The position numbers and the translations under genes are program-made. From JAUVKT01 sp964634565 (GTDB taxonomy: Bacteria > Bacteroidota > Bacteroidia > Bacteroidales > VadinHA17): 6,315 bases of DNA. Shown here one piece after another: positions 1-6,150 of this stretch. The stretch covers positions 1 to 6,315 of the forward strand of contig CAZWLP010000107.1 of the NCBI GenBank assembly GCA_964634565.1. The letters run 5' to 3'. The notes beneath the pieces are model-generated. The model was not told where the DNA came from and ran no database searches. It worked only from the letters and a program-made list of their open reading frames with translations. Numbering within the stretch: position 1 is the first letter of the stretch; each line of letters starts with the position of its first letter.

Positions 1-588
1 CTGAAATCTGTTTTTGCGGTAGTTATCGTACTGGATATAATATTTTACAGCAATCTATTACCTGTTATTGTAGTAATGGCCTGCCTTTCTGTTCTGTTAA
101 TACTGACCTACTTTCTGGAAGTTTATGCTCTCAGGGAATTTGCCAGAATATCAGACCCAGGACAGAGCTCAAGAGATAATCTGTCGTCAATGCTTACTTT
201 CCTGCAGAGGAAGTCACTGCTGCCTGTTATTTCTATGGCCGCAACACAAATAATTATCTTTATATCCGGCCTGCTTTTGTATTTTTACATATTCTATGGT
301 TATCTGAAGCCAATAAGCTTATTCAGTTTTTTTATCTTTGGAATATTATGTTTGATTGGTGTTATTACTTCACTAACAATCAATCTAAGCCAGATTAATT
401 TTCATAAAAAGCACCTTGAAGTTTGTCTGTCAGACTTGAATGAGAATACACTGGCAATGGTGGCACATAATATTGAAGAAAAGAGAAAGCAAGACGGAAC
501 AATTAAGTTTCTGCTTGGGATAGCCGTAATTTTTGGATTTATAGTTATCCTGGTTCTTCTAAAGGCAATAATAACCTTGCCTGGTTGA
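1..588 (+). CDS. Multi-pass inner-membrane protein, 5' end outside window
   Basis: The reading frame is open from base 1 to the TGA at 586-588 (195 codons), so the gene is truncated by the window edge. An ATG at 76 lies inside a hydrophobic stretch and is probably internal. Hydrophobic segments at about residues 1-16, 19-40, 76-101, 106-127 and 168-192 of the visible part suggest at least four membrane passes, with a short polar loop (about 44-70) and a charged one (about 132-166, containing an EEKRKQDG cluster). No enzyme motif or ligand-binding signature is visible. The layout, with hydrophobic pairs around a polar segment ending in FLQRK, reminds me of the small membrane proteins often found beside ECF sigma factor genes in Bacteroidota. 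That is only a resemblance, and the upstream neighbour is not visible. It converges on upp with a two-base gap. Function unknown. Confidence 0.75.
   Translation: MKSVFAVVIVLDIIFYSNLLPVIVVMACLSVLLILTYFLEVYALREFARISDPGQSSRDNLSSMLTFLQRKSLLPVISMAATQIIIFISGLLLYFYIFYGYLKPISLFSFFIFGILCLIGVITSLTINLSQINFHKKHLEVCLSDLNENTLAMVAHNIEEKRKQDGTIKFLLGIAVIFGFIVILVLLKAIITLPG
563..582 (-). terminator. Weak candidate terminator of upp
   Basis: Read on the minus strand, an AGGCAA/TTGCCT inverted repeat (563-568 and 577-582, 8-base loop) begins 8 bases past the upp stop codon and is followed by TTTAG. The stem is only 6 bp and the T run is 3 bases, so this is a weak candidate. It lies inside the last codons of the convergent membrane-protein gene. 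Confidence 0.25.
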
Positions 589-590
589 GA

Positions 591-1211
591 TTATAAAGTC
601 CCGAATAGCCTGTCGCCTGCATCTCCCAGTCCGGGAACAATGTAGCCGTTTTGATTAAGCTTCTTATCGAGCGCCGCCATAAATATGTCAACATCGGGGT
701 GGTCTCTTTCAATTCTCTTAACACCTTCAGGAGCGCCAACAATGCAAACAAGTTTAATCGACAGAGCTCCCTGGTCTTTTAATGAAGATATTGCGGCACT
801 TGCGCTTCCACCCGTTGCAAGCATTGGGTCAACCACCATAATAGTTCCATTCTCAAAGCCAACAGGTAATTTTTCGTAGTATGGCTCTGGTTTCAGTGTG
901 CCCTCGTTTCGTGCAATACCGATATGGCCTACACGGGCATCAGGCATAAGGTTTAATATCCCTTCTACCATACCCAGTCCGGCCCTCAGTATAGGTATAA
1001 TTATTATCTCTTTTTGTAGCCTTTTCGCCCTTGTCTTTCCAAGAGGGGTTACAACAGTTATATCCTCAAGAGGGAGATCCCGGGATATTTCATAAGCCAT
1101 CAGTCCGGCAATTTCATTCAGGTTCAGCCTGAAGTCACGGGTGTTTGTTTGTTTATCTCTCAGACTGCTAAGTTTGTGCTCGATTAAGGGGTGATTTAGA
1201 ATATTAACCAT
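591..1211 (-). CDS. upp: Uracil phosphoribosyltransferase
   Basis: Cytoplasmic pyrimidine-salvage enzyme converting uracil and PRPP to UMP and pyrophosphate. The 206-residue product is very close to the usual bacterial Upp length (E. coli about 208). Visible family motifs in order are: N-terminal NHPLIEHKL (6-14); PILRAGLGM (73-81); the RNEGTLKPEPYY segment (101-112); the PRPP-binding loop VVDPMLATGGSAS (126-138); APEGVKRIERDHPDVDIF (160-177); and the uracil-binding C-terminal segment GYIVPGLGDAGDRLFGT (189-205). The ATG at 1209-1211 fits the family N-terminus; it has no Shine-Dalgarno sequence but sits behind an A/T-rich leader. It lies 48 bp downstream of an SDR gene on the same strand with no visible terminator between, so read-through is plausible. 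No key residue appears to be missing. Identification rests on near full-length motif agreement. Confidence 0.98.
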   Translation of the reverse strand: MVNILNHPLIEHKLSSLRDKQTNTRDFRLNLNEIAGLMAYEISRDLPLEDITVVTPLGKTRAKRLQKEIIIIPILRAGLGMVEGILNLMPDARVGHIGIARNEGTLKPEPYYEKLPVGFENGTIMVVDPMLATGGSASAAISSLKDQGALSIKLVCIVGAPEGVKRIERDHPDVDIFMAALDKKLNQNGYIVPGLGDAGDRLFGTL

Positions 1212-1253
1212 TTTAAAAGGTATTTAATACTTAGGCTTTGATAATTATCTGTT

Positions 1254-1271
1254 CTGTAATTACTGTAATTT
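1254..1271. repeat. 9-bp tandem duplication across an SDR stop codon
   Basis: CTGTAATTA (1254-1262) is followed directly by CTGTAATTT (1263-1271), 8 of 9 bases identical. On the minus strand it covers the last codons and the TAA stop of the 284-residue SDR gene. The 9-base unit preserves the frame. It looks like a replication-slippage product; a role is not evident. Confidence 0.6.
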
Positions 1272-2114
1272 GAGACCCATAATTTTTGCAACTACCCTGT
1301 TTTTGATCTTTTCAGGGATAAGGTTTACTATGATCCAGTTATTCAGGGGTTTATTGACAACAGTGTATCGTGTCCCTGGATTCTTTTTCTCAAATATTCT
1401 GATAAGTCTTCTGGAAAAAACATCGAGGTCAAGAGAATCCCGTGGTACCAGGTCCTGCATGTACTTATGCATATTTTTAAGTGGCTCGTAATAATCTGTT
1501 TCCCTGTACTGTTCAATTGTTTCTGCTTTGTTTTTCCCCCAGATAGCTGTTTTTATATTTCCTGGTCCCACCACAATAACGTCAATGCCATACATTGTTA
1601 ATTCACCACGCAGGGATTTTGACATGCCTTCAAGGGCGTGCTTGGCTGTTGCATATGGACCTACAAAGGGGAAACCTGATTTACCACTGGTGGAGCTGAT
1701 CATTATTATTCTTCCTGGAGCCTTATTATTTTCCTTACCGGCCCCCAAAAGGGGAAGAAAGGCCTGTGTTACAGCCAGCTGCCCGACAACAAGCACCTCC
1801 AGGTTTTCTCTCAGCAGATTGAGAGGGATATGCATCAGGGGAGCTCCTTCGGTAGCGCCGGCGTTATTAATCAGTCCGATAAGGTTATCGTCTCCAATCA
1901 TTGCTTTTACTCTGGCTGCCTCAGCTGTTATTGATTTATTATCTGTTATATCAAAAATCAGAGCTTCAAAGTTTTCTCCAAATTCATTTTTTAGCCGGTC
2001 TGCATCTTCCTGCTTTCTGACACTCCCAAACACCATGTAACCTTTATTAATAAACTCTTTGGTGGCTCCATAGCCAATCCCGCTTGATACACCTGTAATT
2101 ACTATATTCTTCAT
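1260..2114 (-). CDS. SDR-family oxidoreductase, 17beta-HSD/retinol-dehydrogenase-like
   Basis: Classical short-chain dehydrogenase/reductase of 284 residues, expected to be cytoplasmic or membrane-peripheral; substrate unknown. Visible motifs: glycine-rich cofactor loop TGVSSGIG (7-14), Arg33 at the end of the second strand (often associated with NADP(H)), NNAG (83-86), catalytic Ser141 in the MISSTSG segment, and Tyr154/Lys158 in YATAK. The C-terminal part (KKNPGTRYTVVNK, about 243-255, then NLIPEKIKNRV) resembles the tail of the SDR group containing 17beta-hydroxysteroid and retinol dehydrogenases. The Asn of the usual classical-SDR tetrad, expected in an NV-x-G segment, appears as Leu108 in EVLVVGQ. 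The ATG at 2112-2114 is 5 bp after the stop of the upstream SDR gene, so the two are almost certainly co-transcribed. Family assignment is firm; the specific reaction is not. Confidence 0.93.
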   Translation of the reverse strand: MKNIVITGVSSGIGYGATKEFINKGYMVFGSVRKQEDADRLKNEFGENFEALIFDITDNKSITAEAARVKAMIGDDNLIGLINNAGATEGAPLMHIPLNLLRENLEVLVVGQLAVTQAFLPLLGAGKENNKAPGRIIMISSTSGKSGFPFVGPYATAKHALEGMSKSLRGELTMYGIDVIVVGPGNIKTAIWGKNKAETIEQYRETDYYEPLKNMHKYMQDLVPRDSLDLDVFSRRLIRIFEKKNPGTRYTVVNKPLNNWIIVNLIPEKIKNRVVAKIMGLKLQ

Positions 2115-2142
2115 TTGATTCAGGATTTTTGATTCTGGATTT
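2115..2142. repeat. 14-bp tandem duplication at the SDR-SDR junction
   Basis: TTGATTCAGGATTT (2115-2128) is followed without a gap by TTGATTCTGGATTT (2129-2142), 13 of 14 bases identical. It covers the last codons of the upstream SDR gene (tail SKIQNQKS), its stop codon, and the whole 5-bp leader before the next ATG. Similar TTGATTCTGGATT-type short repeats occur, from memory, between genes of other Bacteroidota; this was not searched. Confidence 0.7.
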
Positions 2143-2929
2143 TACTTTGAGATCTTCTGATTATTTTTACTGTCAGAGATACAGGAAGAAGCCATGTAAA
2201 AAAAGCCATAAGCCTGTTCTTAAATACCGGTACTGATACAGTCTTTCCCTTATTCATTGCTCTGTATGCTATCGCTGCAACTTTTTCAGTGCTGTCTGCA
2301 AGCATTCCGAATTCAGGCACAGGGACATCTGATAGCCTAGCCCTTGTTTCTGAGAAACGGGTTCTGGTCAGTCCCGGACAGGCTGTAGTAATACTTACAC
2401 CTGTTCCCTTTAATTCATTTGATAAGGCACGGCCAAAGGAGAGAAGGTATCCCTTTGTAGCATAATATATGTTCATAAGAGGCCCCGGTGTAAAGGCAGC
2501 CACAGAAGATATATTCATAAGCTTTCCTGATCCTCTTTTAATCATATCCCCGGATATGTGTTTTACAAGGTATGTCGGAGTAAGGACATGCAGGTATATC
2601 ATGCTTTGTTCAAGCTGCCAGTCAGTGTCGCTAAACAATCCGCTTATTCCAAAGCCTGCATTATTAATAAGAACCTCAATTGGCTGGTCTTTTACCTGCT
2701 TATAAATGATTTTTCCTGCATCCGGTATTGCAAGATCCTGTACTATCGGTCTTACACTGATATTATAATCTTCTTTAATCTTATCTGCAGCAATATTAAG
2801 GTCTTCCTCTTTTTTGTCGACAAGAATAAGATTGTATCCGTCGCGGGCCAGTAGCCTGGAAAATTCATATCCCAGCCCGGATGCTGAGCCGGTAACGAGT
2901 GCAGTGGGTGATATTATAGGTTTATTCAA
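2120..2929 (-). CDS. SDR-family oxidoreductase, COG0300 (DltE)-like
   Basis: Classical SDR of 269 residues. Visible motifs: cofactor loop TGSASGLG (13-20), Asp38-Lys39 at the end of the second strand (an acidic residue here often favours NAD(H)), NNAGFG (89-94), catalytic Ser142 in NISSVAAF, Tyr155/Lys159 in YYATK, and CPGLTRT (184-190), typical of COG0300 proteins. The Asn of the catalytic tetrad is replaced by His114 in YLHV. The C-terminus carries the hydrophobic-basic tail usual for this group (about 239-259), possibly membrane-associating, then SKIQNQKS encoded by a tandem repeat. The start is TTG at 2927-2929: an in-frame TAA lies 12 bases upstream and no ATG precedes the Rossmann motif. 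A weak promoter-like TATCTTTA (2960-2967, minus) lies 31 bases upstream without a good -33 element. First gene of a pair with the downstream SDR; substrate unknown. Confidence 0.92.
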   Translation of the reverse strand: MNKPIISPTALVTGSASGLGYEFSRLLARDGYNLILVDKKEEDLNIAADKIKEDYNISVRPIVQDLAIPDAGKIIYKQVKDQPIEVLINNAGFGISGLFSDTDWQLEQSMIYLHVLTPTYLVKHISGDMIKRGSGKLMNISSVAAFTPGPLMNIYYATKGYLLSFGRALSNELKGTGVSITTACPGLTRTRFSETRARLSDVPVPEFGMLADSTEKVAAIAYRAMNKGKTVSVPVFKNRLMAFFTWLLPVSLTVKIIRRSQSKIQNQKS

Positions 2930-3004
2930 AGAGTAGGATTAATTTGAAAAATTATCTCCTAAAGATAGATTATTCAGTATATATTAGGAAGTGATAAGAG
3001 CGAT

Positions 3005-3036
3005 AAAAAAATCTCCACACAGCTATGAGTGGAGAT
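3005..3036 (-). terminator. Rho-independent terminator of the 3062-3889 gene
   Basis: ATCTCCAC (3011-3018) pairs perfectly with GTGGAGAT (3029-3036). Past one A-A mismatch two more pairs form, leaving a GCTA loop. Read on the minus strand, the stem is followed by seven T residues (complement of 3005-3011). The stem begins 25 bases past the lipoprotein stop codon. There is no T run on the plus-strand side, so it acts for the minus strand and insulates the SDR pair from the lipoprotein gene. Confidence 0.88.
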
Positions 3037-3061
3037 CGAAAGAGTTCTATTTAAATAGCCT

Positions 3062-3889
3062 TTACTGGTAGTATTCGTATTTACGCTCACAGATACTCAT
3101 TAACTCGCCATTATTATATATTACAGATTTCAGCCAGTTACCCTTCTCATCATATTTGGTATATTCGATATCGTTTGTGCGTCTGATCTCTCCATCTCCT
3201 CCCATATATACGGCTTTGGTATAAAATCCTTTATCGTTATAAGTACATCTTACTTCAGACAGAAGGGAGTCACTGGCATTAAGGACCTTTTTGTCTGTAG
3301 TAAGATTATTGTCGTCGAGAACCAGGACACGGGAGCCAACCTTTTCGCCTTCTGAATTGAACTGCTCTGCGCTGGTCCAGAATCCTTTATCATTTGTATT
3401 GAACTTATATGTATATCTGAGCTCATCATTATTCTTCAGGAAAAACTTTGAAGATGATAAAGAGCCATACTCATCGTTTATAATTTTGTAATATGATCTG
3501 ACTGTATCATCCCTGATAAACTCAGCGTATGTCATCATATTATTTTGGTACTCAACCTTCCATGTTCTTGTATCATTTACATCGTAATAATAATCAATAT
3601 GTGTCATTTCCCCGTCTTCGTTAAAGTAGGTTGTGAAGTTTTGTGATGACAATTTGAGGCTATCACGTATTTCTTTATTTATAAGTTCGCCCTTAACAAT
3701 TTCTCCGTCAACCATAGATGCGAGGTAATTCATCTCCTCAACAGATACAAGCTGGCCGTTTAGATATTCCGGGAAGTTCTGATAGGGAGTAAAGAAGGAA
3801 AGATTTGTAGTATAAACAACTTCAGGTGTATTATTGCATCCGGAAAACAACAATAAGACACCCAGCATAATAAAGACTAAATTTCTCAT
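3062..3889 (-). CDS. Lipoprotein with YD/MORN-like repeats, function unknown
   Basis: 275 residues with an N-terminal lipoprotein signal: short basic start, hydrophobic core, and lipobox FSGC with lipidated Cys18. The residues after Cys18 (NNTPEVV) are not acidic-rich, so no outer-leaflet export signal is seen. The rest is rich in Tyr, Asn, Asp and Gly and has about three related units in its C-terminal half: YKFNTNDKGFWTSAEQF (161-177), CTYNDKGFYTKAVY (215-228) and YTKYDEKGNWLKSVIY (243-258), each followed within a few residues by GE. This Y-x-(N/D)-(D/E)-K-G-aromatic pattern is seen in Bacteroidota lipoproteins related to YwqK/MORN or YD-type repeats, usually beta-rich folds. No catalytic motif. 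ATG at 3887-3889 fits the signal peptide. It is a single gene with its own candidate promoter and a strong terminator. Envelope location is well supported, role unknown. Confidence 0.85.
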   Translation of the reverse strand: MRNLVFIMLGVLLLFSGCNNTPEVVYTTNLSFFTPYQNFPEYLNGQLVSVEEMNYLASMVDGEIVKGELINKEIRDSLKLSSQNFTTYFNEDGEMTHIDYYYDVNDTRTWKVEYQNNMMTYAEFIRDDTVRSYYKIINDEYGSLSSSKFFLKNNDELRYTYKFNTNDKGFWTSAEQFNSEGEKVGSRVLVLDDNNLTTDKKVLNASDSLLSEVRCTYNDKGFYTKAVYMGGDGEIRRTNDIEYTKYDEKGNWLKSVIYNNGELMSICERKYEYYQ

Positions 3890-3917
3890 ATCAATGTGGT
3901 TTTGTGGTTAATATATA

Positions 3918-3949
3918 GCAAGTTAAGCCTCTAATATAAGAAAGTCAAA
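3918..3949 (-). promoter_or_regulatory. Candidate Bacteroidota-type promoter for the 3062-3889 lipoprotein
   Basis: On the minus strand, TTTGAC (3944-3949) is followed, 20 bases after its TTG, by TAACTTGC (3918-3925). The Bacteroidota housekeeping pattern is TTG, 19-21 bases, TAnnTTTG; spacing fits but the -7 element has two mismatches. The element ends 28 bases before the start codon. Confidence 0.3.
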
Positions 3950-4043
3950 TAAACTTTATGCATGCATAGGGGCAGAGGCATAGTAAATTAATTTGTATAA
4001 TATTCTTTGACAGCTGTAATAATTCAGGCAAGAAACACGGAAA

Positions 4044-4062
4044 GCAAACAACCATTGTTTAC
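4044..4062 (-). terminator. Hairpin downstream of the FISUMP gene, possible weak terminator
   Basis: On the minus strand GTAAACAA and TTGTTTGC pair over 8 positions (one G-U), leaving a 3-base loop TGG, followed by CTTTCC. It lies about 80 bases beyond the FISUMP stop codon. The stem is AT-rich and the T tract poor, so it may be incidental. I see nothing else in the 3950-4141 intergenic stretch. Confidence 0.2.
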
Positions 4063-4141
4063 CCTCAGAGAGTAGAATATAAAGAAGGAAATGGAGCTTA
4101 GTTTATGACATATTATAAATGCTTTAAACAGCTATCACTTT

Positions 4142-5191
4142 TTATTTTGTTACAGGATCCATAATACATCTAACAGAAAGGCCACTCCTTAGATTACTAA
4201 TGTTTTTATCGACAATATCATAGCTATAGTAAAGGCTTCTGAAATAGGCCGTTCCGCTTGCTTCATCTTCGGAAGAGGTCCAGAAGTAACCAGCTCTTCC
4301 CAGGTCACCGAATGATCCGTTATGATTTCTATAACCTCCTGGAAGAACTGTAAATCCTGAATCGTTGTTGATATCATTATTTGACACTATCCAGTGTCTG
4401 GTTCCGGTTTCCTTAAGTAACCGGCCTGCTACCGTCTGTCCTCCAAGGTAATCTGTAAGCGCTGTCCAGTCCTGGTCGTCAGGAACGCTCCATCCTTCGG
4501 GGCAGAGTTTTTCAGTACTAACAGCATACCAGTTATAAAGGGCTCCGTAAACTGAAGAATCAGTATTTATCAAACAATAGGCAGGAGCACTTAAGTCATT
4601 CCAATCAACCGCTGTTGGAATATACGCGATGTCTGTTCCGTCGTTTAGTTTTAATGTCCGGAGGTTTTCAGCCATCCATGTTTGCGATCCTATCTGAACA
4701 GTTTTATAAGTGTTTCCTTCAATATCAGTTACTGTGCTATAAGTAGCTTCAGGATTGAAAGCAATATAGTTCTCGCTGGATTTAAGAGTTGTAAAAAGAG
4801 TATCGTCACCGTATACAGTTCCTTCAGAATTCACAGCCTTAACTCTGAAATAATATTCCATATCAGTATCAAGGCCGGTAAGTGCTGCACCAACGACAGT
4901 GTAGACGTTTCTTTCAAGGGTATCAGGATTTGACAGAGTATTATTTCCTAATTCTTCTGTTGTACCATATTCAAATGTTACAATTGTTTCCAGTCCATTA
5001 GGTTTAACACTTCCCCTTATGGTGGCCCAGTTCTGACCTATCATAGTCGCCGGGATTGCTTCTGCAGATGGAGCTGTGGGGACAAATTCAATATCTTCAT
5101 CCTTATCTTTCTTTTCACATCCTGTCAGAATAAATATCAATATAAGAACTAAAGCAGACGATAATATGGTGAAACTGATTTTTTTTGCCAT
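4142..5191 (-). CDS. FISUMP-domain lipoprotein with Fn3-like domain
   Basis: 349 residues. A lipoprotein signal ends in LTGC with lipidated Cys25; the following EKKDKDEDIE is acidic-rich, compatible with the surface-export signals described for Bacteroidota lipoproteins. Residues about 38-136 look like a fibronectin-type-III-like domain (WATIRGSVKPNG, FEYGTTEELG, then LTGLDTDMEYYFRVKAVNSEGT). Residues about 153-345 match the Fibrobacter succinogenes major paralogous domain (TIGR02145/PF09603): TVTDIEGNTYKTVQIG, WMAENLRTLKLNDGT, GALYNWYAV (216-224), LCPEGWSVPDDQDW (229-242), GFTVLPGGYRN (279-289), GYFWTSSE (301-308) and terminal GLSVRCI (337-343). Cys230 and Cys342 are in usual positions; Cys206 looks additional. 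The domain's function is not established; an extracellular binding or surface role is inferred from the architecture. ATG at 5189-5191 fits the signal peptide; single-gene context. Confidence 0.95.
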   Translation of the reverse strand: MAKKISFTILSSALVLILIFILTGCEKKDKDEDIEFVPTAPSAEAIPATMIGQNWATIRGSVKPNGLETIVTFEYGTTEELGNNTLSNPDTLERNVYTVVGAALTGLDTDMEYYFRVKAVNSEGTVYGDDTLFTTLKSSENYIAFNPEATYSTVTDIEGNTYKTVQIGSQTWMAENLRTLKLNDGTDIAYIPTAVDWNDLSAPAYCLINTDSSVYGALYNWYAVSTEKLCPEGWSVPDDQDWTALTDYLGGQTVAGRLLKETGTRHWIVSNNDINNDSGFTVLPGGYRNHNGSFGDLGRAGYFWTSSEDEASGTAYFRSLYYSYDIVDKNISNLRSGLSVRCIMDPVTK

Positions 5192-5229
5192 TGTGTAATC
5201 GTATTAATAGAAATCTAAATTATAGAAAA

Positions 5230-5237
5230 GTAAGTTA
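5230..5237 (-). promoter_or_regulatory. TAACTTAC, candidate -7 element of the FISUMP gene
   Basis: The sequence lies 38 bases before the FISUMP start codon on the minus strand and matches the TAACTT(A/G) found before the two neighbouring envelope genes. No TTG occurs 19-21 bases upstream, and an alternative TAATTTAG follows closely at 5213-5220. The exact promoter is therefore undecided. Confidence 0.2.
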
Positions 5238-5342
5238 AACCGATATGTTAGTAACGGAGATAACTTTATCAAATTGTAATTCACAAAAGTATTTTAGTTA
5301 GTTAATATATCCACACATTTTGATAGAAATAATAAGAATATG

Positions 5343-5363
5343 CTTAAAAAATTTCTTTTTAAG
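5343..5363. terminator. AT-rich perfect hairpin between two envelope genes, possible terminator
   Basis: CTTAAAAA (5343-5350) and TTTTTAAG (5356-5363) form an 8-bp perfect stem with a 5-base loop, about 35 bases past the stop codon of the outer-membrane protein gene. It has only one G-C pair and no separate T run after it, so termination is uncertain. The rest of 5192-5396 shows nothing recognisable beyond candidate promoter sequence near 5213-5237. Confidence 0.3.
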
Positions 5364-5396
5364 ATTCATCTTATCTGCTGGAGAATCGTAAATTTT

Positions 5397-5957
5397 TTAA
5401 TAACCTGATTCTTTAAGACTTAAGGAGGAATCAAATGTTAGTCCAACACCTATATTTATTTGTCCGGGCTGAGAGGGCTGGCTCCCAATAAAGGCATTAA
5501 ATTTATTTATGTTATAAAATATTCCAATATCCGGTTTAAAGGAATGATCAATTGCAACAGTGCCGTCTGTTCTTAAAGTTGTAATAAAACGCTCCCTTGC
5601 GAGCCCCAGTTTTAAATAGAAGTTTGAGCTACCTTTTTTATATATCAGAAAATCAGTACCTGCCATTATTACTGTTCCGCGGTCATCATATTCTGCGGAT
5701 GGCAGATTGAATTCCTTAAACCATAGATAACCTCCGTAAAAGCCAAATCTTCCATTTCCAAATAGTCCTTTATTTAATATTCCAATCCTAATTGATCCAC
5801 CCTGGTCTGCCTTTGTGCTTCCTTCATATTTCTTTATGTTCGTAACATATCCTCCATTAATATAAGGTTTTAATCCTGACTGAGAGTATATGCTGAATGG
5901 TGTAATAAGTATGATAATCAAAATAGCCAGGTGAGTAGAATATCTGGTTTTATTCAT
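5397..5957 (-). CDS. Small outer-membrane beta-barrel protein, predicted
   Basis: The product is about 186 residues from the chosen ATG. A signal peptide (MNKTRYSTHL, hydrophobic AILIIILITPF, then SIYSQ) suggests cleavage near residue 25. The mature part alternates short aromatic/glycine-rich strands (LKPYINGGYV, GRFGFYGGYLWF, NFYLKLGLA, PDIGIFYNI, QINIGVGLTF) with polar turns, the pattern of an 8-to-10-stranded outer-membrane barrel; the last strand ends in Phe and is followed by an unusual 11-residue tail to GY. No specific family is recognised. The frame is open upstream to a TTG at 6011, but that would add a non-signal-like segment and overlap the candidate promoter, so I reject it. ATG at 5963 (MIMNK) is an equal alternative and does not change the mature protein. 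Divergent from the gene at 6151. Confidence 0.75.
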   Translation of the reverse strand: MNKTRYSTHLAILIIILITPFSIYSQSGLKPYINGGYVTNIKKYEGSTKADQGGSIRIGILNKGLFGNGRFGFYGGYLWFKEFNLPSAEYDDRGTVIMAGTDFLIYKKGSSNFYLKLGLARERFITTLRTDGTVAIDHSFKPDIGIFYNINKFNAFIGSQPSQPGQINIGVGLTFDSSLSLKESGY

Positions 5958-5975
5958 GATCATGTAGGATTTTGA

Positions 5976-6011
5976 CCAAGCTAAGTTATGATGTAAATAA
6001 ACACAAGTCAA
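5976..6011 (-). promoter_or_regulatory. Candidate promoter for the outer-membrane barrel gene
   Basis: On the minus strand a TTG (6009-6011) is followed after 20 bases by TAACTTAG (5981-5988), 7 of 8 matches to TAnnTTTG. A second register offset by 5 bases, TTG (6004-6006), 20 bases, TAGCTTGG (5976-5983), matches equally well. Either would start transcription roughly 10-20 bases before the ATG at 5957. Confidence 0.4.
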
Positions 6012-6150
6012 TAAAATATTTAGAAGCAGATTATTAATCTATAACACTAAAATTTTGTAATTGAGTTGTAGTTTTTTACAGTATAGCGTTACATATTAAT
6101 TTAGAAGAGCCGGAGAAAGGAATTTATTTATAATTAATATACACTTTGCC

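Noticed and set aside
685..1095. Two plus-strand open frames opposite upp
   Set aside because: They lie wholly antisense to a highly conserved enzyme and have compositions typical of shadow frames.
1528..2040. Long plus-strand open frame (170 codons) opposite the 284-residue SDR gene
   Set aside because: It is antisense to a gene with complete SDR motifs; its translation shows no domain and it has no start signals of its own.
3047..3058. CTATTTAAATAG perfect 12-base palindrome just past a lipoprotein stop codon
   Set aside because: AT-only core and short; expected by chance in this AT-rich sequence, and the real terminator is next to it.
3890..4141. Possible small RNA or riboswitch in the largest intergenic gap
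   Set aside because: Only a weak hairpin and a promoter-like sequence were found; no known RNA motif could be recognised.
4189..4377. Small minus-strand open frame inside the FISUMP gene
   Set aside because: It overlaps the conserved C-terminal FISUMP motifs in another frame and has no independent support.
6009..6011. TTG start giving a 204-residue barrel protein
   Set aside because: The extra 18 residues spoil the signal-peptide shape and the codon coincides with the candidate -33 element; an ATG at 5957 or 5963 fits better.
6140..6148. TACACTTTG just before the ATG at 6151, resembling a TAnnTTTG promoter box
   Set aside because: The internal spacing is one base too long, no TTG lies at the right distance, and transcription would start at or past the start codon.
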